Shown: one piece after another, positions 24,674 to 36,748 of the stretch
Layout of the letters: every line of letters starts with the position of its first letter
Numbering within the stretch: position 1 is the stretch's first letter
NCBI GenBank assembly: GCA_015499995.1
Contig: JADNRV010000310.1
Coordinates: forward strand, 1 to 56,801
DNA length: 56,801 nt
Direction of reading: 5' to 3'
DNA from: Flammula alnicola
Taxonomy: Eukaryota > Basidiomycota > Agaricomycetes > Agaricales > Strophariaceae
Notes under the pieces: generated by a model
Database searches by the model: none
What the model was told of the DNA's origin: nothing
The model's input: the letters and a program-made list of their open reading frames with translations, nothing else
Translations under genes and position numbers: made by a program

Positions 24674-27600
24674 GCACGTCCTCAAGGAGCTTTGCTTATG
24701 GCAACGGTCGTCGTTCGTCCTCCAAAATTTCACCTCTGCGGACCGTGGTCTTACCGTTGTATCCTCAAGAGATATCTACGACCAAGGCTCGACAAAATTA
24801 CCCGCGATAAAAATTCAAAGCCCACTGTTTCGCCCCTTCTACTTGGGCCCGGAGCCACGTCTTCCACTACCTCCAACTATACGCTGGATGTACCAACGAA
24901 TTAGGACGGATGTCTAACGCCTCTAGAAGAAACCTTCGAACACCAGTATCGACTCATCGACATGTATCATATCATCAACACATTCTCGAAGTGTATCAGT
25001 CTCCTTTCCTTTTCTCGTTTTTTTTGTCTCGGCGAGGTTTCTACATGTCTAGGTCTATGGATAGGCCGGAACGTCACTATTAATATCAATCGTGGGCATG
25101 GTTCTTGGTATTAATGTATATTCCTCCCTTGTTTTCATTGGATTCGCTGTATATACATTTCCCCCCGTTATTTCATATGTTCTTGTCTGCTATGGACACA
25201 TCATGGAAAATTTGTCTGGTCTCCTAGACGTCGCCATACCCGGATCTCTAGATAAGCTAAAATACTACATCATAATAGCCTTCGTAGAATTAGAACGGAA
25301 TAGGATAGGAGGGTTGAAACGGAATTCCATAATTTCTCCTCCTGTCAAGCATCAGAAACCCAAAGGAACATGGACACGTATTCGACCCTCGACGGAGCGA
25401 TGCAGTCGCATTTTTCGGCTTCAACGGAGAGCTAGTGACCGCCGTGGGCGGCCGTGCATCGAAAAAAATATGATGTGCATGGGATCTCGGTCATTCTGTT
25501 CAATTCAAAATCCACAAATCAAATTTCGAATAGCGTTATTCTCAGTAATGGGACGCATCGCGGGAGGTTGAATAGTAAGTACTAAGTAGTAATACAGCTT
25601 CTTGCCGCGTTGGCGTAGGCGTTACCCAATTCTGCTATAAGCAAGTCAGTTCGACGATGCAAGTAGCTTGTATGATGGGTATCTGTATAGTAACAACATG
25701 CTGCCTCGCTCGAAAGTCGCTCGAAGCACGGTATTGGTTCTCGAATTCGTACCCTTGAGTTTGTGCTTGTTGATCTCTTGGGAACTTCATCGTTGGCGCC
25801 ACAGAGTCACAGGGTGATTGGACAAGCTGACGGCCAAGCCGGTAGTGCATGTGGAGAATTTGGTTTACTATTTCTGTGTGGACAGGATGATAAAAGAATT
25901 TTGTGCTTCGCGTTCATTGGGCTACATCGTATATGTTGTAAGGAAGATGACTAACACACTTGATTAGGTCAATATAAATCGAGAAACGGGCAGAAAAATC
26001 TGATCTCACACATGCACAGTTTCCTCTGCTCCATTTAATCCATACCGCCGATGACGAGAGCACGGCTGATCACCAGCTGACGTAGAACTGACGCGCCGTC
26101 GGGAAATCGAGAGACCCCAGATACAAGGAGCGCGCCTGTGATTCAAAAGATCGAAGACATGTGGTGTTGCTGCGCGGAGGCAGATCGATCTCCCGACGGA
26201 CATCATCGAGCAAAAAGGAGAGCGACCACCGTGACGGAATAGAGTGAGATGCTGTGAGATAGCACGATCGAACCGGCAACAGCAGAAGAATACGAGTATC
26301 CTAAGACGGCCAATCCTTTTGGGGTGCTGTCGATAAAATAGGCTTTCATACAGGTCGCTCGAGCTTTCATTGGAAATTTCGAAAGCGAAAAGAGATGAAA
26401 GCTGGTTCTTGTTATCAGGAAAGGATAGTCTTTCCCTTCCAATCTCGTGGATATGCCACTCCAGACGCCAGTCCTGCAGGCGGTAGCATGTGGTCACCTC
26501 GCTGATCAAGTTCTGGCCCCGTGGGCCTCCTCTGAGGTGAATCCTGCGGTAGATAGATAACCTGATAACCTGAGAGGCGATGAAGGCGTACGCTTCACCG
26601 TTTATGCGACACATGGAGTTGGGACATTTTATCGACTCGTCCCTCAGGATAGGCCACGGAAATTGTTTTCCTTGAAATAAAGAAAATGTTGAGAATATTC
26701 CGAGCGATTAAGTGACCAGATATTAACCCAGAATGCACGCGGTCATGCCCCAAGCACCCAGCCCAGTCGATATAGGAGGCTCGCCGATGACCCAATTTTG
26801 ATGTACGAGTATGTAAACGAACGGGTGGCGACATCAAATAGAAAGACGTACAGAAAATGTACGTCCGGAGCTTCAAGATTGTGCTGTGAGACGAATTCCG
26901 AGTCTCCATTACTCGGCCCACAAGCCAAAAAGTGCTTTTTCCGAGGTCTGGAAATACCATGTGCATGGTTTCGGTCCCCAAAAAATAATCACCGACGAGA
27001 AGAGAATGCCGTTAGTTACTGACGAAACGTCGCAGATTTTCCTGTATTTGTCGGAGGAGGAGGATCGGGGTAGGGGTAGGGGTAGATAATTCAACTAAGA
27101 ATAGAGCCTCCACCGGTCCGAGGATACAAGAATGTTCTTGTTGATCTCGCTGTGTGCGATGCGCGTAAGAATGAGCGTTACACTCGAGAGAATCTTGCTT
27201 ACCAGAGGCGGTACAAAATCCACTCTAACGTCGTGTCAAGGGTCGGAAAAGAGTAGCATCACGGTCCATTCCAGCATGTTGTGAGAATCCAGGATCACAT
27301 TAAAAGGTGGTTCTGGCAGACATTTGCGATGGTGGCGGAATGCTTTGAACACCAACTAGAAGAGGGTTTCGTGATGAGCTTCTTTCTTCCGGTGGAAGAT
27401 AGTTTTCCCATCCACCCACGAAGAATTCCTTGGCTATGTACGCCCTTGGGTGCTCGTGTGTAAGCGACAATGGACCTCATTCCTGTTGATGCAAAATAGT
27501 GTCTTTTTCCAGTCGAACCTGACCGTGACCGCTTCAAACATGCGCGGGAAAATGAGCCCGTAAATCCTGACAAATAAATTTCCACGATGTTTGTCAATGG

Positions 27601-28010
27601 AAACAAAAGCAGGTTGTCCGAGTCGTTGTCCGATGAACAACGCCAACATCCTGGCTCCTCTTGGCGGGCTGTGTGATGTTCTTATTTTCAAATGTTGACC
27701 ACATTGCGAGACGCACCGCAAGGAGATCTTTCTCCTGGAACGTCGGGTCCACAATACGAAGATCCAGAGGAAGATGTATGTTTAAATTTAAGGCTGGGAG
27801 ATTGGGAGGGTCAACAGTAAGTTGGACAGTTGCGTCCATCATTCAAGGTTCGCTGACCCGTGCAATCCCATTCAGACTGTCCAGCGAATGTCGGATATGA
27901 AACGTCAGCAACCGCGAGGTTATTGCTCACATGTTTAAATGTTTCCTATGCAATCGGTACAATCCAACGGTCAACCTGTCCTGAAGGAGATGGCGCATAT
28001 GCCTCAAGGG
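24674..28010. other. Region with fragmented coding potential, no complete gene
   Basis: The 3' flank of the Zn2Cys6 gene is followed by scattered open frames. On the minus strand several coding-like pieces occur in order but in different frames: 27842 to about 27650 (starting MMDATVQLTV, rich in Leu/Pro), about 27660-27434 (IGQRLGQPAFVSIDK), about 27220-27090 (VSKILSSVTLILTRIAH), and about 26440-26070 (hydrophobic GSIVLSHSISLYSVTVVALLF, then DDVRREIDLPP). At 26.2 kb one more T in a T run would join two of these. They may be one damaged or mis-assembled membrane-protein gene, or unrelated fragments. I could not build a convincing transcript. Confidence 0.35.
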
Positions 28011-28018
28011 TATAAAAG
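28011..28018 (+). promoter_or_regulatory. TATA box of the GMC oxidoreductase gene
   Basis: TATAAAAG lies 50 bp upstream of the ATG at 28061, a usual distance for highly expressed secreted-enzyme genes in basidiomycetes. Confidence 0.65.
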
Positions 28019-28060
28019 TGGACAACAGCGGACGCAGAAAGCTCAGTCCCCGCCCTTCCA

Positions 28061-30523
28061 ATGTCGGCCGTGCTCCAATTAGTCTCGGTGGCGCTTGCTT
28101 TCTCTGGTGCTTTCGCATCCCCTGCACTGCAGAAACGCACGTCGGGCGTCACAACGTCGGCCGCGGCGGCGAATGGACAAACCTTTGATTACATCGTAGT
28201 CGGAGGGGGATTGACAGGAACGACAGTAGCTGCGCGGCTTGCCGAAGATTCAACTGTAACGGTCCTTATGATTGAAGCCGGAGCAGACAACAGGGATGAC
28301 CCTCGCGTTTACGATATTTATGAATATGGCCAGGCTTTTGGCACTGAACTCACCTGGTCTTGGCCAGCAGACCAAGGAAGATCGATCCTTGGGTACGTCT
28401 CCATGCATTTCATTACTGTAATCGAATTTAACTAGAGCTTCCCAGTGGGAAAACATTGGGAGGAGGATGTGAGTAGTACATTATCGATTCCTCTGCTTTT
28501 CAGAAGTTGAGCTGGTCTTCAGCATCCATTAATGGTGCTGCTTATACCCGTGGATTGAACGCACAATACGACGCCTGGTCAACTCTGCTCGAACCTTCAG
28601 AAGCGAGCGTCGGATGGAATTGGCAAGGTCTCTGGAGCTACATGAAAAAGGTTTACATCCGTTTATTCTTTGTCTTTTAATTCCCGCTGACCAACAATCC
28701 ATTCAAGTCGGAAACTTTCTCTCCTCCCAATAGTCAACAAGCTGCCAAAGGTGCCCAGTCGATTTCGTCCTACCATGGCTTTTCAGGTCCTGTCCAAGTT
28801 ACCTACCCCGACCTCATGTATGGCGGGCCGCAGCAGCCTGCATTTGTCAACACGATCGTCGGACTCACAGGCATTAACCATTTCAAGGATTTGAACGGTG
28901 GAACACCTAACTGTGTGTCTATCACCCCACTGGTAAATTCCCTCCTTTCACTCAAGGATAAAACCTGAAAGTGGTTCTGGTTCTTCTTTAGACGATCAAT
29001 TGGCATGATTCGGACCATCGCTCTTCTTCTGTCATGGCCTATTTGACGCCAGTCGAAAGTCAACGAACAAATTGGTTGACTCTCACTACAAATATGGTAC
29101 GACCGAGTTGTCATAGCCCTCTTCGGGGATACTCATTTCTATAGGTTACCAAAATCAACTGGAACAGTGGAAGCATTCCATTGACGGCCTCTGGTGTCGA
29201 ATTTGCACCAGCCAGTGGTGGCAGTGCACGCTATACTGCATCAGCAAGGCGAGAGGTCATTGTAGCTGCGGGCGCGATTCAGGCAAGTTCATCTTTATAT
29301 ATTTCGTTTCAACGCCACAATTCTAATCTATTCATTGCATTTTCCATAGACGCCCACCCTCCTACAACTTTCAGGGATCGGTGACTCAGATGTTTTAGGC
29401 CCTCTCGGTATCACCACCAACATTGACTTGAAGTCGGTCGGAAAGAATCTCCAGGAACAGGTGCGCATGGGTTATAGTGATCATTTTGCTTTGTTCTTAC
29501 CAAACATCTTTTGCCCAGACCATGAGTACCCTTGGAGCTGGAGGGAACGGATTCGACGAAGGAGGAAGTGGACCAACGGATGCCATCGCCTACCCCAATT
29601 TGTACCAAATTTTCGGGTCAACCGCGAATGCTACAGTCAGCCGTATCAACTCGTCTATCGCCGCATGGGCGTCGTCTCAAGCAAGCCCGGGGTTGTCGGC
29701 CGATGCCCTCCAGCAGATCTTCCAGGTGCAGGCGAACTTGATAATCAATAATAACGCTCCTGTTGCCGAACTCTTCTTCGATGTTGGGTATCCCGAGTCA
29801 GCATAAATTCAAATATATTTGGGCCATTCACGATTTAATAATTCTTTTTGATCATGCAGCACCTTGGGGCTTCTTGCGTGGAATTTACTTCCTTTCAGTC
29901 GCGGAAGTGTAACAATCACAGTGAGCATTTCCTGACATTTGAAGGCGTTTACATATCTAATGAATTCAATAGAACACCGATCCTTTCCAGACCCCCAACG
30001 TCAAAGTCAACTACTTCAGCGTGGACTTTGACCTTGACGTCCAAGTTGCTGCCGCCCGGTTATCTCGAAAGATTCTGACCACGGCTCCTCTCAGGTAAGG
30101 TTCTCAGTTGGCACTTACACTTACTTAAATACTGATTCATCTCTCTCAGTTCACTGTCAACTGGAGAAACCATCCCAGGAGGCGCCGTACCAGACAATGC
30201 CAGCCGCGGCACGGACGCAGCCTGGAAGAGTTGGATACAGCAGAACTTCAACTCCGTCGCCCACCCCATCGGAACCGCAGCCATGATGAAACGCAGTCTC
30301 GGAGGTTAGCAATTCTCTTTCCTTTATTAATGTGGGGCACAATATAATTGAATATGTGATGTCATTTTTAGGCGTCGTTGACTCCCAGTTGAAGGTGTAC
30401 GATACCACCAATGTGCGCGTCGTTGATGCATCAATCATGCCATTGCAAGTTAGCGCTCATCTGTCGGCTACCCTTTACGGCGTGGCGGAGAAAGCTGCAG
30501 ATCTTATCAAGGCCTCCCATTAA
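28061..30523 (+). CDS. Secreted GMC oxidoreductase (aryl-alcohol/glucose oxidase type)
   Basis: Twelve exons: 28061-28396, 28438-28468, 28523-28650, 28708-28932, 28992-29096, 29145-29282, 29350-29460, 29519-29787, 29860-29920, 29973-30094, 30150-30304, 30372-30523. All phases agree, giving 610 residues, a normal length. A signal peptide ([20 protein letters not shown]) is followed by the FAD dinucleotide fold ([16 protein letters not shown]), the GMC signature around [21 protein letters not shown] split by two introns, the second signature ([15 protein letters not shown]), and C-terminal HPIGTAAM with RVVDASIMP and [10 protein letters not shown], supplying the active-site histidines. Expected reaction: FAD-dependent oxidation of an alcohol or sugar with release of H2O2 outside the cell. 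Intron 6 (29283-29349) has a GC donor. The substrate cannot be read from sequence. Confidence 0.92.
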
Positions 30524-32020
30524 TATACCCAAGATTACGCGGCTTACGATATACCATGATCACGGACATATCTATCGCCTAGGACACGGACATTTATTTT
30601 ATCCACTGGGACTTTTATTTACATTGGACCTACCGTATTGGGCAAATACCTTATCATTAATAAGGGCTTTTACAATGGACATTGGCTTAAATGACAACGT
30701 CGGTCGATTTATCATACACGTGCAGCTGCTGCTGCCCCGCACGGGCTACTACGTACGATAACAAGGTGGAGCAGTCCCATCTGACTGAGCTCGGGATGCG
30801 GATACTCAAGGCAACATGCGGTATAGCGTCTCATCCGGTTGCCTTGCATAGCGTTGCTCGCATTCCACTTTCTCAGTTTCTGTATCGTCTCGCTGCTGCA
30901 GCCTGTGCAAAGCAGATTAGATTAGATTATGTATAGTATGACGAATCCATTAAAGGTCGCGCGTCACGTGCGAGGTAAATTTTCTCCCCGACACGCAAAG
31001 TTGAACTTGAATTTTGAAAGTAGTCTCTCCTGACAGACCATATACAACAAGATGACAATCGATCTGTTACTTGAAAGTGCGGGTTACTTACTTTAGGGCC
31101 TGTTTGGGTACCGAGCGGTGTTTGGTTAGGTTAAGAGGTCTATTAACCCGCGAATCCTAGCCTGACCCAGCTTAACCCGACGCTAACCTTTTTGTCGAAT
31201 AGGGCCTAATACGGAATGGGGATGAGACTATGTTACTTCGGAATTCAATCATCGTGCTCTTTCTATGCAATAGCAGTATGACGCGCCATTCCACGTATTG
31301 CTGCCCGTTTGGGAGGTGCCCGGCGGGTCGAGACACTCAACGCGCCTGATTTCCTGAAAACATACTACAGTCTACTATGGTCTCTACCCGGGCTATCTAG
31401 TTCTTCTGTCAATCCTAACGTTAATCTCTGTGAGCCATACGGTCTATTCCTGGCTTTCCGGGCTCGACTTCCAGGAGCCTTAGCCGAGATGCTGAATGTT
31501 CTGGTCACCGCCATTCGAAGACTCCAGTCCAAGTGGTTCTGCTGTAGCTTGACACTCATTATCAAGTTACCGCGGGCTGACAATTTAATCGGTGGACGTC
31601 AAGTTTGATTATCCCATGAAAACGTGGAACTCAACAGGTGGGACGTGACGTTTACTCTTCAATAACCATCTGAGAGCAAGGAGGTGTGTACGCACTTCAT
31701 CCTTATTCATTTTGATAATTGACACCTATGATCTCTCAGCAGCTGTGGACCATGAAGTGGTACTATTTTGGGTCGAGAATGAGATACCCCGACGTTGCGA
31801 TCCTGGCACCGCTCATGGCAGAGAAGAGTTGGGTAGAGAACGAGGTATGCCGTTATTATGCCCGGGTTCGAGAAATGTTGTTCTGCAAAGGAGCAACGCA
31901 GTCGCATTGTCAGATATTGGTATATTCTATATGGGAGGTATATAAGGCGGCCATCCAATCAATATTTAAAGCCTCCTAATAGGGATTAAGTATCACCATC
32001 TTCGCTCATCCAACCCAAAG
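30524..32020. other. Intergenic stretch, no supported gene
   Basis: Open frames here (longest 31309-31608, +) have no recognisable content. A short AGATTAGATTA microsatellite lies near 30918. The TATA-like words at 31938-31947 and 31963-31970 probably serve the secreted-protein gene at 32021. Confidence 0.45.
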
Positions 32021-32846
32021 ATGCATTACACTCGCCTGCTTCTGGTCGCCTCTTTCTCGCTTTCCTGTCTGGCTACTCCCTTTCCCTCAGGTAAGCGTCG
32101 CCTACCACACTCTGTATTCTCATTCCGCCTGGCTGACAGTCTCCAGTCCATTTATCTCAACTATTAGAGAGGCGTAACGATACCGTGGATAATGTCTGTA
32201 ACGAAATGCCTCAATGTGAGGGCCTCGCCTTGTATTATTCTCAGGGCTTTATTAAAGAAATGCATTGGCGTCCTCTTTAGGCACTATTCATTGTCTGGCG
32301 CCAAAGAATGCAGGGCCAGCCTTGAACGATTGTCATGTTATTGCAGATACTTTACGTTATATAAGTCAGGCTCAGAGTTAGTCTTTTCATCTTCAACTAG
32401 GTTGCGTGGCTGTATTTATGGTCGACTTTCTAGGCGAGACCAATATCGTGGGGACTGGCGTACGTGAAAAATCTCCTTCTACTTGGGCAAAACCTTTCAT
32501 GTTCCATCTTACTGTCCGTAGACCAACAACACCGTCGTGATGCTCTACCAGACCTGCAAGTCCTTCTTCTGGAACGCAGGTACTGTGCCTATCCAGTATT
32601 GTCGACCAATATGGGTGAGTTATCTCCAGACGTTTAACCCCGTGGCGACTTTCCAACCTTCCGAATTTGTTCTTCTCTCCGTAGGCGGAAAAACTTGACG
32701 AGATGAAGACAATCTGTCATATTTCTGGGAATTCATACGGAGCGCATGTGTTAGCCCAGACAATAACTGGTTCATCCAGTACGTTCGATCCTCTCCCAAC
32801 CTTTTCCAAGCTAATTAAGATTCGCCTTAGATTCGAGCATTCTTGA
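32021..32846 (+). CDS. Small secreted cysteine protein, cluster copy 1 (one-base frame break)
   Basis: Seven exons: 32021-32090, 32147-32215, 32281-32376, 32434-32459, 32522-32614, 32685-32778, 32831-32846. The signal peptide is MHYTRLLLVASFSLSCLA. Conserved family anchors are present: NDCHVIADTLRY, NIVGTG, QTCKSFFWNAGT, QYCRPIW and the final WFIQ plus a 16-nt last exon. Compared with copies 2 and 3, the N-terminal domain before the CGAPC position is shorter, and an extra intron (32377-32433) splits the region before IVGTG. Exon 6 is one base short (94 instead of 95): the frame changes at about 32739-32744, where one more G would restore GGACV, matching GGLCV of the paralogues. Either a base-call error or a recent frameshift mutation. 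Role unknown. Confidence 0.7.
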
Positions 32847-32958
32847 AGTCGTAACTTATCGAATAGCAAAATAATTACATGGACAAAATCTTTAACGATC
32901 TTTCGTAGTTGCAAGTTCATCACAAAGCGTTCTGAGTCCAGACCTTTTAAACCGTTAT

Positions 32959-33827
32959 TTAAGAGTGTTGCACCCTGAAAAGCAGTTGATCAGCAATACG
33001 GGGATACCCTTGCCCGAAACCTTGACTCACTGAACAAACCAGCGACCATCGGTCGCGACGCAAAGTCCACCATGTGCGTTCTGTGTAGCTTGGCAATTAG
33101 GAGCGATGAAGCTAATTAGCGCAGCCTAACAAAAATATCCTCGTTATGGACGTCTTTTCAGTGGAAAAGAGAGAAATAATCGTACGAAGTCATTGCGGCA
33201 ATAGTTCAACGCCGTGGTGGCTTGGTTCAAGAAGAAGGACCTGCAGGTCAAATATGTGAGGGAGAGGGTATTGTTAGTCTAAAACCATGGTAGCATATTA
33301 TCAGTTTCCGTTCAACTCTAGTGCCCTAATCTGAGTAGGCTGGTACTCACTCCGGATGGCGTGAAGAAAATTGGAGCGATATTGGCACTGTCAAACCGCA
33401 GTGCGTTTGCGATAACGGCACAATCATTGGGGTCGGGTCCTCCACCAGACGGTGTGAAGCAAATGGTCGTGCCTGTAAAAAAAGATCATATAGCCTCTAA
33501 GTCTTCTACGTGGAGGGCAAAATCTGCTTACAGGTTGCGCCACAGACACTAGGAGTTTGTCGAGGAAGAAGTAACCCTCCCTTCTCAACGTTCTCCGAGG
33601 TGTTCACAGCATCGCAAGTGATGGTCTCCAGTTTGACATTCTTGTCGGGGCCGATAAATTGTGTGGAGGTAACAACCTGATTGCCCTTACAGATAGATTC
33701 TATAGAATCAAGACGCATGAGATACCCTTCCTAATAAAAGTGATATGGTCCTACCTGAGGATGCAATCGGATTTCCTGCGACGAGGCTGATGAGAGACAA
33801 GGGAAAGATAAGAGCGTGGAACAACAT
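32959..33827 (-). CDS. Small secreted cysteine protein, cluster copy 2
   Basis: Six exons on the minus strand, listed 5' to 3': 33755-33827, 33532-33699, 33351-33472, 33186-33278, 33031-33125, 32959-32974, giving 188 residues with an intact frame. A signal peptide (MLFHALIFPLSLISLVAG) is followed by NPIASS. Family anchors: ESICKGNQVVTST, PRQTPSVCGATC, CFTPSGGGPDPNDC, RSFFLNQATTALNYC, NCQATQNAHGGLCVA, DGRWFVQVQHS. Six to eight conserved Cys suggest disulfide bonds. Exon lengths match copy 3 almost base for base (73/168/122/93/95/16 against 73/177/122/93/95/16). It is convergent with copy 1 and divergent from copy 3. Likely a small extracellular protein of unknown function. Confidence 0.85.
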
Positions 33828-33870
33828 GCTAGTGGAGTGCGTGTTGTAGAAGACGTAGGATTTGGAGCAA

Positions 33871-33878
33871 CCTTTATA
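33871..33878 (-). promoter_or_regulatory. TATA box of cluster copy 2
   Basis: On the minus strand TATAAAGG lies 44 bp before the ATG at 33827. Confidence 0.55.
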
Positions 33879-35410
33879 CGTTTTCTAGATTCTAGATGTA
33901 TTAGCGATATTTTAACCCTTCAGTATGTACCATGCTGCTTTGGAGAGCAGGACCTTCGTCGGAATAAGGAACAAAAATAGCCATCGGTCCTATGACAGCG
34001 CTGAAACCGAAATTTGGGGGAGTACAGTACATCGAGAATCTGCACAACTGTGGTCTATCCGAGCCCGTCGAACTTTTATGGATATAGGTAGATCCGGTGG
34101 TCATACGTCGATGTTCTGAGGGATACATACAGCATCCATATCAGTAATCCTGGAAATATTCTATTTTTAGAATATTACTTGCGAAGCAACCCCGAAACCT
34201 GTTATATTCCTCCACCTGAACAAACGTGTGTCTGTTCTCGACTCCCAATCCGAGGCCTATCGATTTTTATCACCTCACTGTGTTAAGCATCGTGAGACTC
34301 CCGGAAGGGACTGTATTATCTGGATTCTGGATGGTAGGCCTTGATCACGGCAGACTGCGGCGCTAACCCACATGTACTTATAAGGCTGGAAGCTATCGAC
34401 GGTCTCGCTAAATTTACCGTGACATGTAATGACCTCATTGACTGGGATTAAACGTAGGAGGCAATATGTAGGTCCAGACTACTATGGACTTATCAGGCAA
34501 CTTGCACTCATTCTCGCCTTCCCAAACAACATGGAATTGCCTTAATTATATTCATTTATGACCGCCAGCATTTCTGCAGAACCTGAAATGCTGGATACAT
34601 TTAATATGATGGCTCGTAGTGCAAAAGATTATTATCAAGATTAGAGAGAGGTAAGGGATGCCAAGTAGTGGTGAAATGCGACAACAGCGTGAGTGTCCCT
34701 CCCGAGAACGAGTGTCATGTGAATGATGGGCCCATTCGAGCCAATAGCTGCCCAGAAATATACGGTCTATTAATGCCTTGGCTTCTACGTCGACGGCAGA
34801 GGCATTCTGTGCTTGATTCTGGAATGACAGATGATGCGTTTGAAGTATTTCTAACTATAGCATGTCCAGATTTGTCCAGACTTGTGCTCATTCGTCCCAA
34901 CTTATTAACGTTCAAAATACTTTACATTAATTCCATCAACTGGATCAAATGAAAGAGATGTTAGAATAAACTCACGCAGGGAAAGTGTCGCCGTCTTTGA
35001 GCAGAGGTTTCCGTCCAGGATAGCCCTTCGTTTTCGGCGGAAGGAGTATCCATTACGCAAAGCATTATTACCTCGGTACACGTGTTGGGCTTATAAAATT
35101 AGCATCATGTAGAACTTGGGTCATAGGTCATTTCTCATTGATTCCGATTACTGCATGTCCTCTTTTACCGCCTTTTGAGGTCCGTTTGATTACATAGAAG
35201 AAGTTTCCTTCATGTCGGACTTGAGTCGCGGGGAAAAGAACCGAAAATCCAGATTCTTGACGCACGTCCCTCGATGGGCATTTATGGCCAGTCGGTGGAA
35301 TGATCCGAATTTATTATTATAGTGTCGTTCGAGGTCTGCCTCTTTAACGAACAGCCATATGCAACCAGTTCAAATATTAAAATATCTCACAAGGTAAGAA
35401 TCTAGAAATG
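33879..35410. other. Shared upstream region of divergent copies 2 and 3
   Basis: About 1.5 kb between two divergently transcribed paralogues. It contains no splice-consistent gene, only short open frames (34668-34952 +, 34715-34915 -). Confidence 0.5.
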
Positions 35411-35418
35411 TATAAAAG
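35411..35418 (+). promoter_or_regulatory. TATA box of cluster copy 3
   Basis: TATAAAAG, 56 bp before the ATG at 35467. Confidence 0.6.
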
Positions 35419-35466
35419 CCAGACGAGAACCTCATAGTCTCCAACAGCATCACGCACTCCACTACA

Positions 35467-36342
35467 ATGTTGTTTCTCACTCTATGCCTCCCGTTGGCTC
35501 TCATTAACCTCGTTGCAGGAAATCCAATTGCCTCAGCCGGTAGGACTTGTTACAGATCTCTCGGCGTCGCGTAATATCTGACGCGCAACTGACTCTACAG
35601 AGCCCCTTTGCAAGGGCAACCAGGTAGTCACGTCGACCGAATTCATCGGGGAGAATAAGAACGTCAAGTTGGAGCACATTTCCTGTGACTCTTTAAATAC
35701 CCCAGCGGCCATTGAGAAGGGAGCCTTGTTGAACGCCCGACAAACCGCACCTCCTGTTAACGTTTGTGGGGCGCCCTGTCAGTAGCTTTCCCTCCACTGC
35801 AAAAAAAACAGTCAAACTTATGCAGTTTTCATAATAGGCCAAACCGATTGCTTTACACCTTCCGGAGGAGGGCCAGACCCAAATGATTGTCATGTTATTG
35901 CAGATGCACTGCGTTTCGACAGTCAAAATGTGAACACCACCTTCATAATTGGAACCGGAGTGTGTAGTAATCTTCTAAACGAGTTCTAGAAGAAAGGCTT
36001 ACAGCTTCTTGTTTTTTTAGGCCAGCGACATTGTGTCTCTTAGCTTCAGCACTTGTGAATCGTTCTTCCTGAATCAGGCAGCAACTAGTTTGGTATACTG
36101 CCGTACCGACTTCGTAAGACAACCTTTCATACACATATTTATATAGAACTCAAAATTATATTCTAACTAGGCGTCTCTTGTTGACTTCATTGCCCCCAAC
36201 TGTCAAGCCACCCAGAATGCACATGGTGGGCTTTGCGTCGCTAACGATGGACGCTGGTTTGTGCAGTAAGTGAAAAATTCTTCCGAGCCCATTTTCAGCC
36301 ATAATGATTTCTCAACCACTCTTTAGGGTACAACACGTTTGA
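35467..36342 (+). CDS. Small secreted cysteine protein, cluster copy 3
   Basis: Six exons: 35467-35539, 35601-35777, 35838-35959, 36021-36113, 36171-36265, 36327-36342, giving 191 residues with an intact frame. The signal peptide is MLFLTLCLPLALINLVAG, again followed by NPIAS. It is the closest relative of copy 2: PLCKGNQVVTSTEFIG, NVCGAPC, CFTPSGGGPDPNDCHVIADA, STCESFFLNQA, NCQATQNAHGGLCVANDG, RWFVQVQHV. The intron after CGAPC has the slightly unusual donor gtcagt. Highly conserved intron phases, signal peptide and terminal motif show that the three copies arose by local duplication. Function unknown. Confidence 0.87.
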
Positions 36343-36748
36343 AGAACCAGAACTTGAAATATCAAGGCAACTTATAACGTGGACCTACTTTATACGATAC
36401 AATAGTTAGCATGTTAGGTTGAATGTTGGACGCTTCATTGGACCTCTCTCTCAAAGCGTTACTGTTATCTTATCTTATCGCGCATCTTAGCGGCACGTGC
36501 TGTGGGGCTGTCAGATTGAATGCTTTCAAGTTGGTTTCAACTTTCTGAATCTCCATGTTTTCTGTCTTTCTTTCCTTACGACTTCGTTGTGCTCTCTAAA
36601 AGACCGGGAACAAGGCTCGGTCTGCGACAAACAACCTTCTTGGAGCCGTAATTCACACTGCTGCCGCGGACTTTCCAACGTTCAACTTTCGTTCAGCTTC
36701 AAGCTCAAGATACGACCTTTGCACATTGAAACAGTCCCCCAACTCAAG

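Noticed and set aside
25092..25571. 159-codon plus-strand frame
   Set aside because: It starts hydrophobic then turns into Arg/Ser-rich noise; it lies in the 3' flank of the Zn2Cys6 gene with no recognisable domain.
26006..26614. 202-codon minus-strand frame as a single gene
   Set aside because: The most coding-like segments of this interval lie in other frames, so this uninterrupted frame is probably a shadow.
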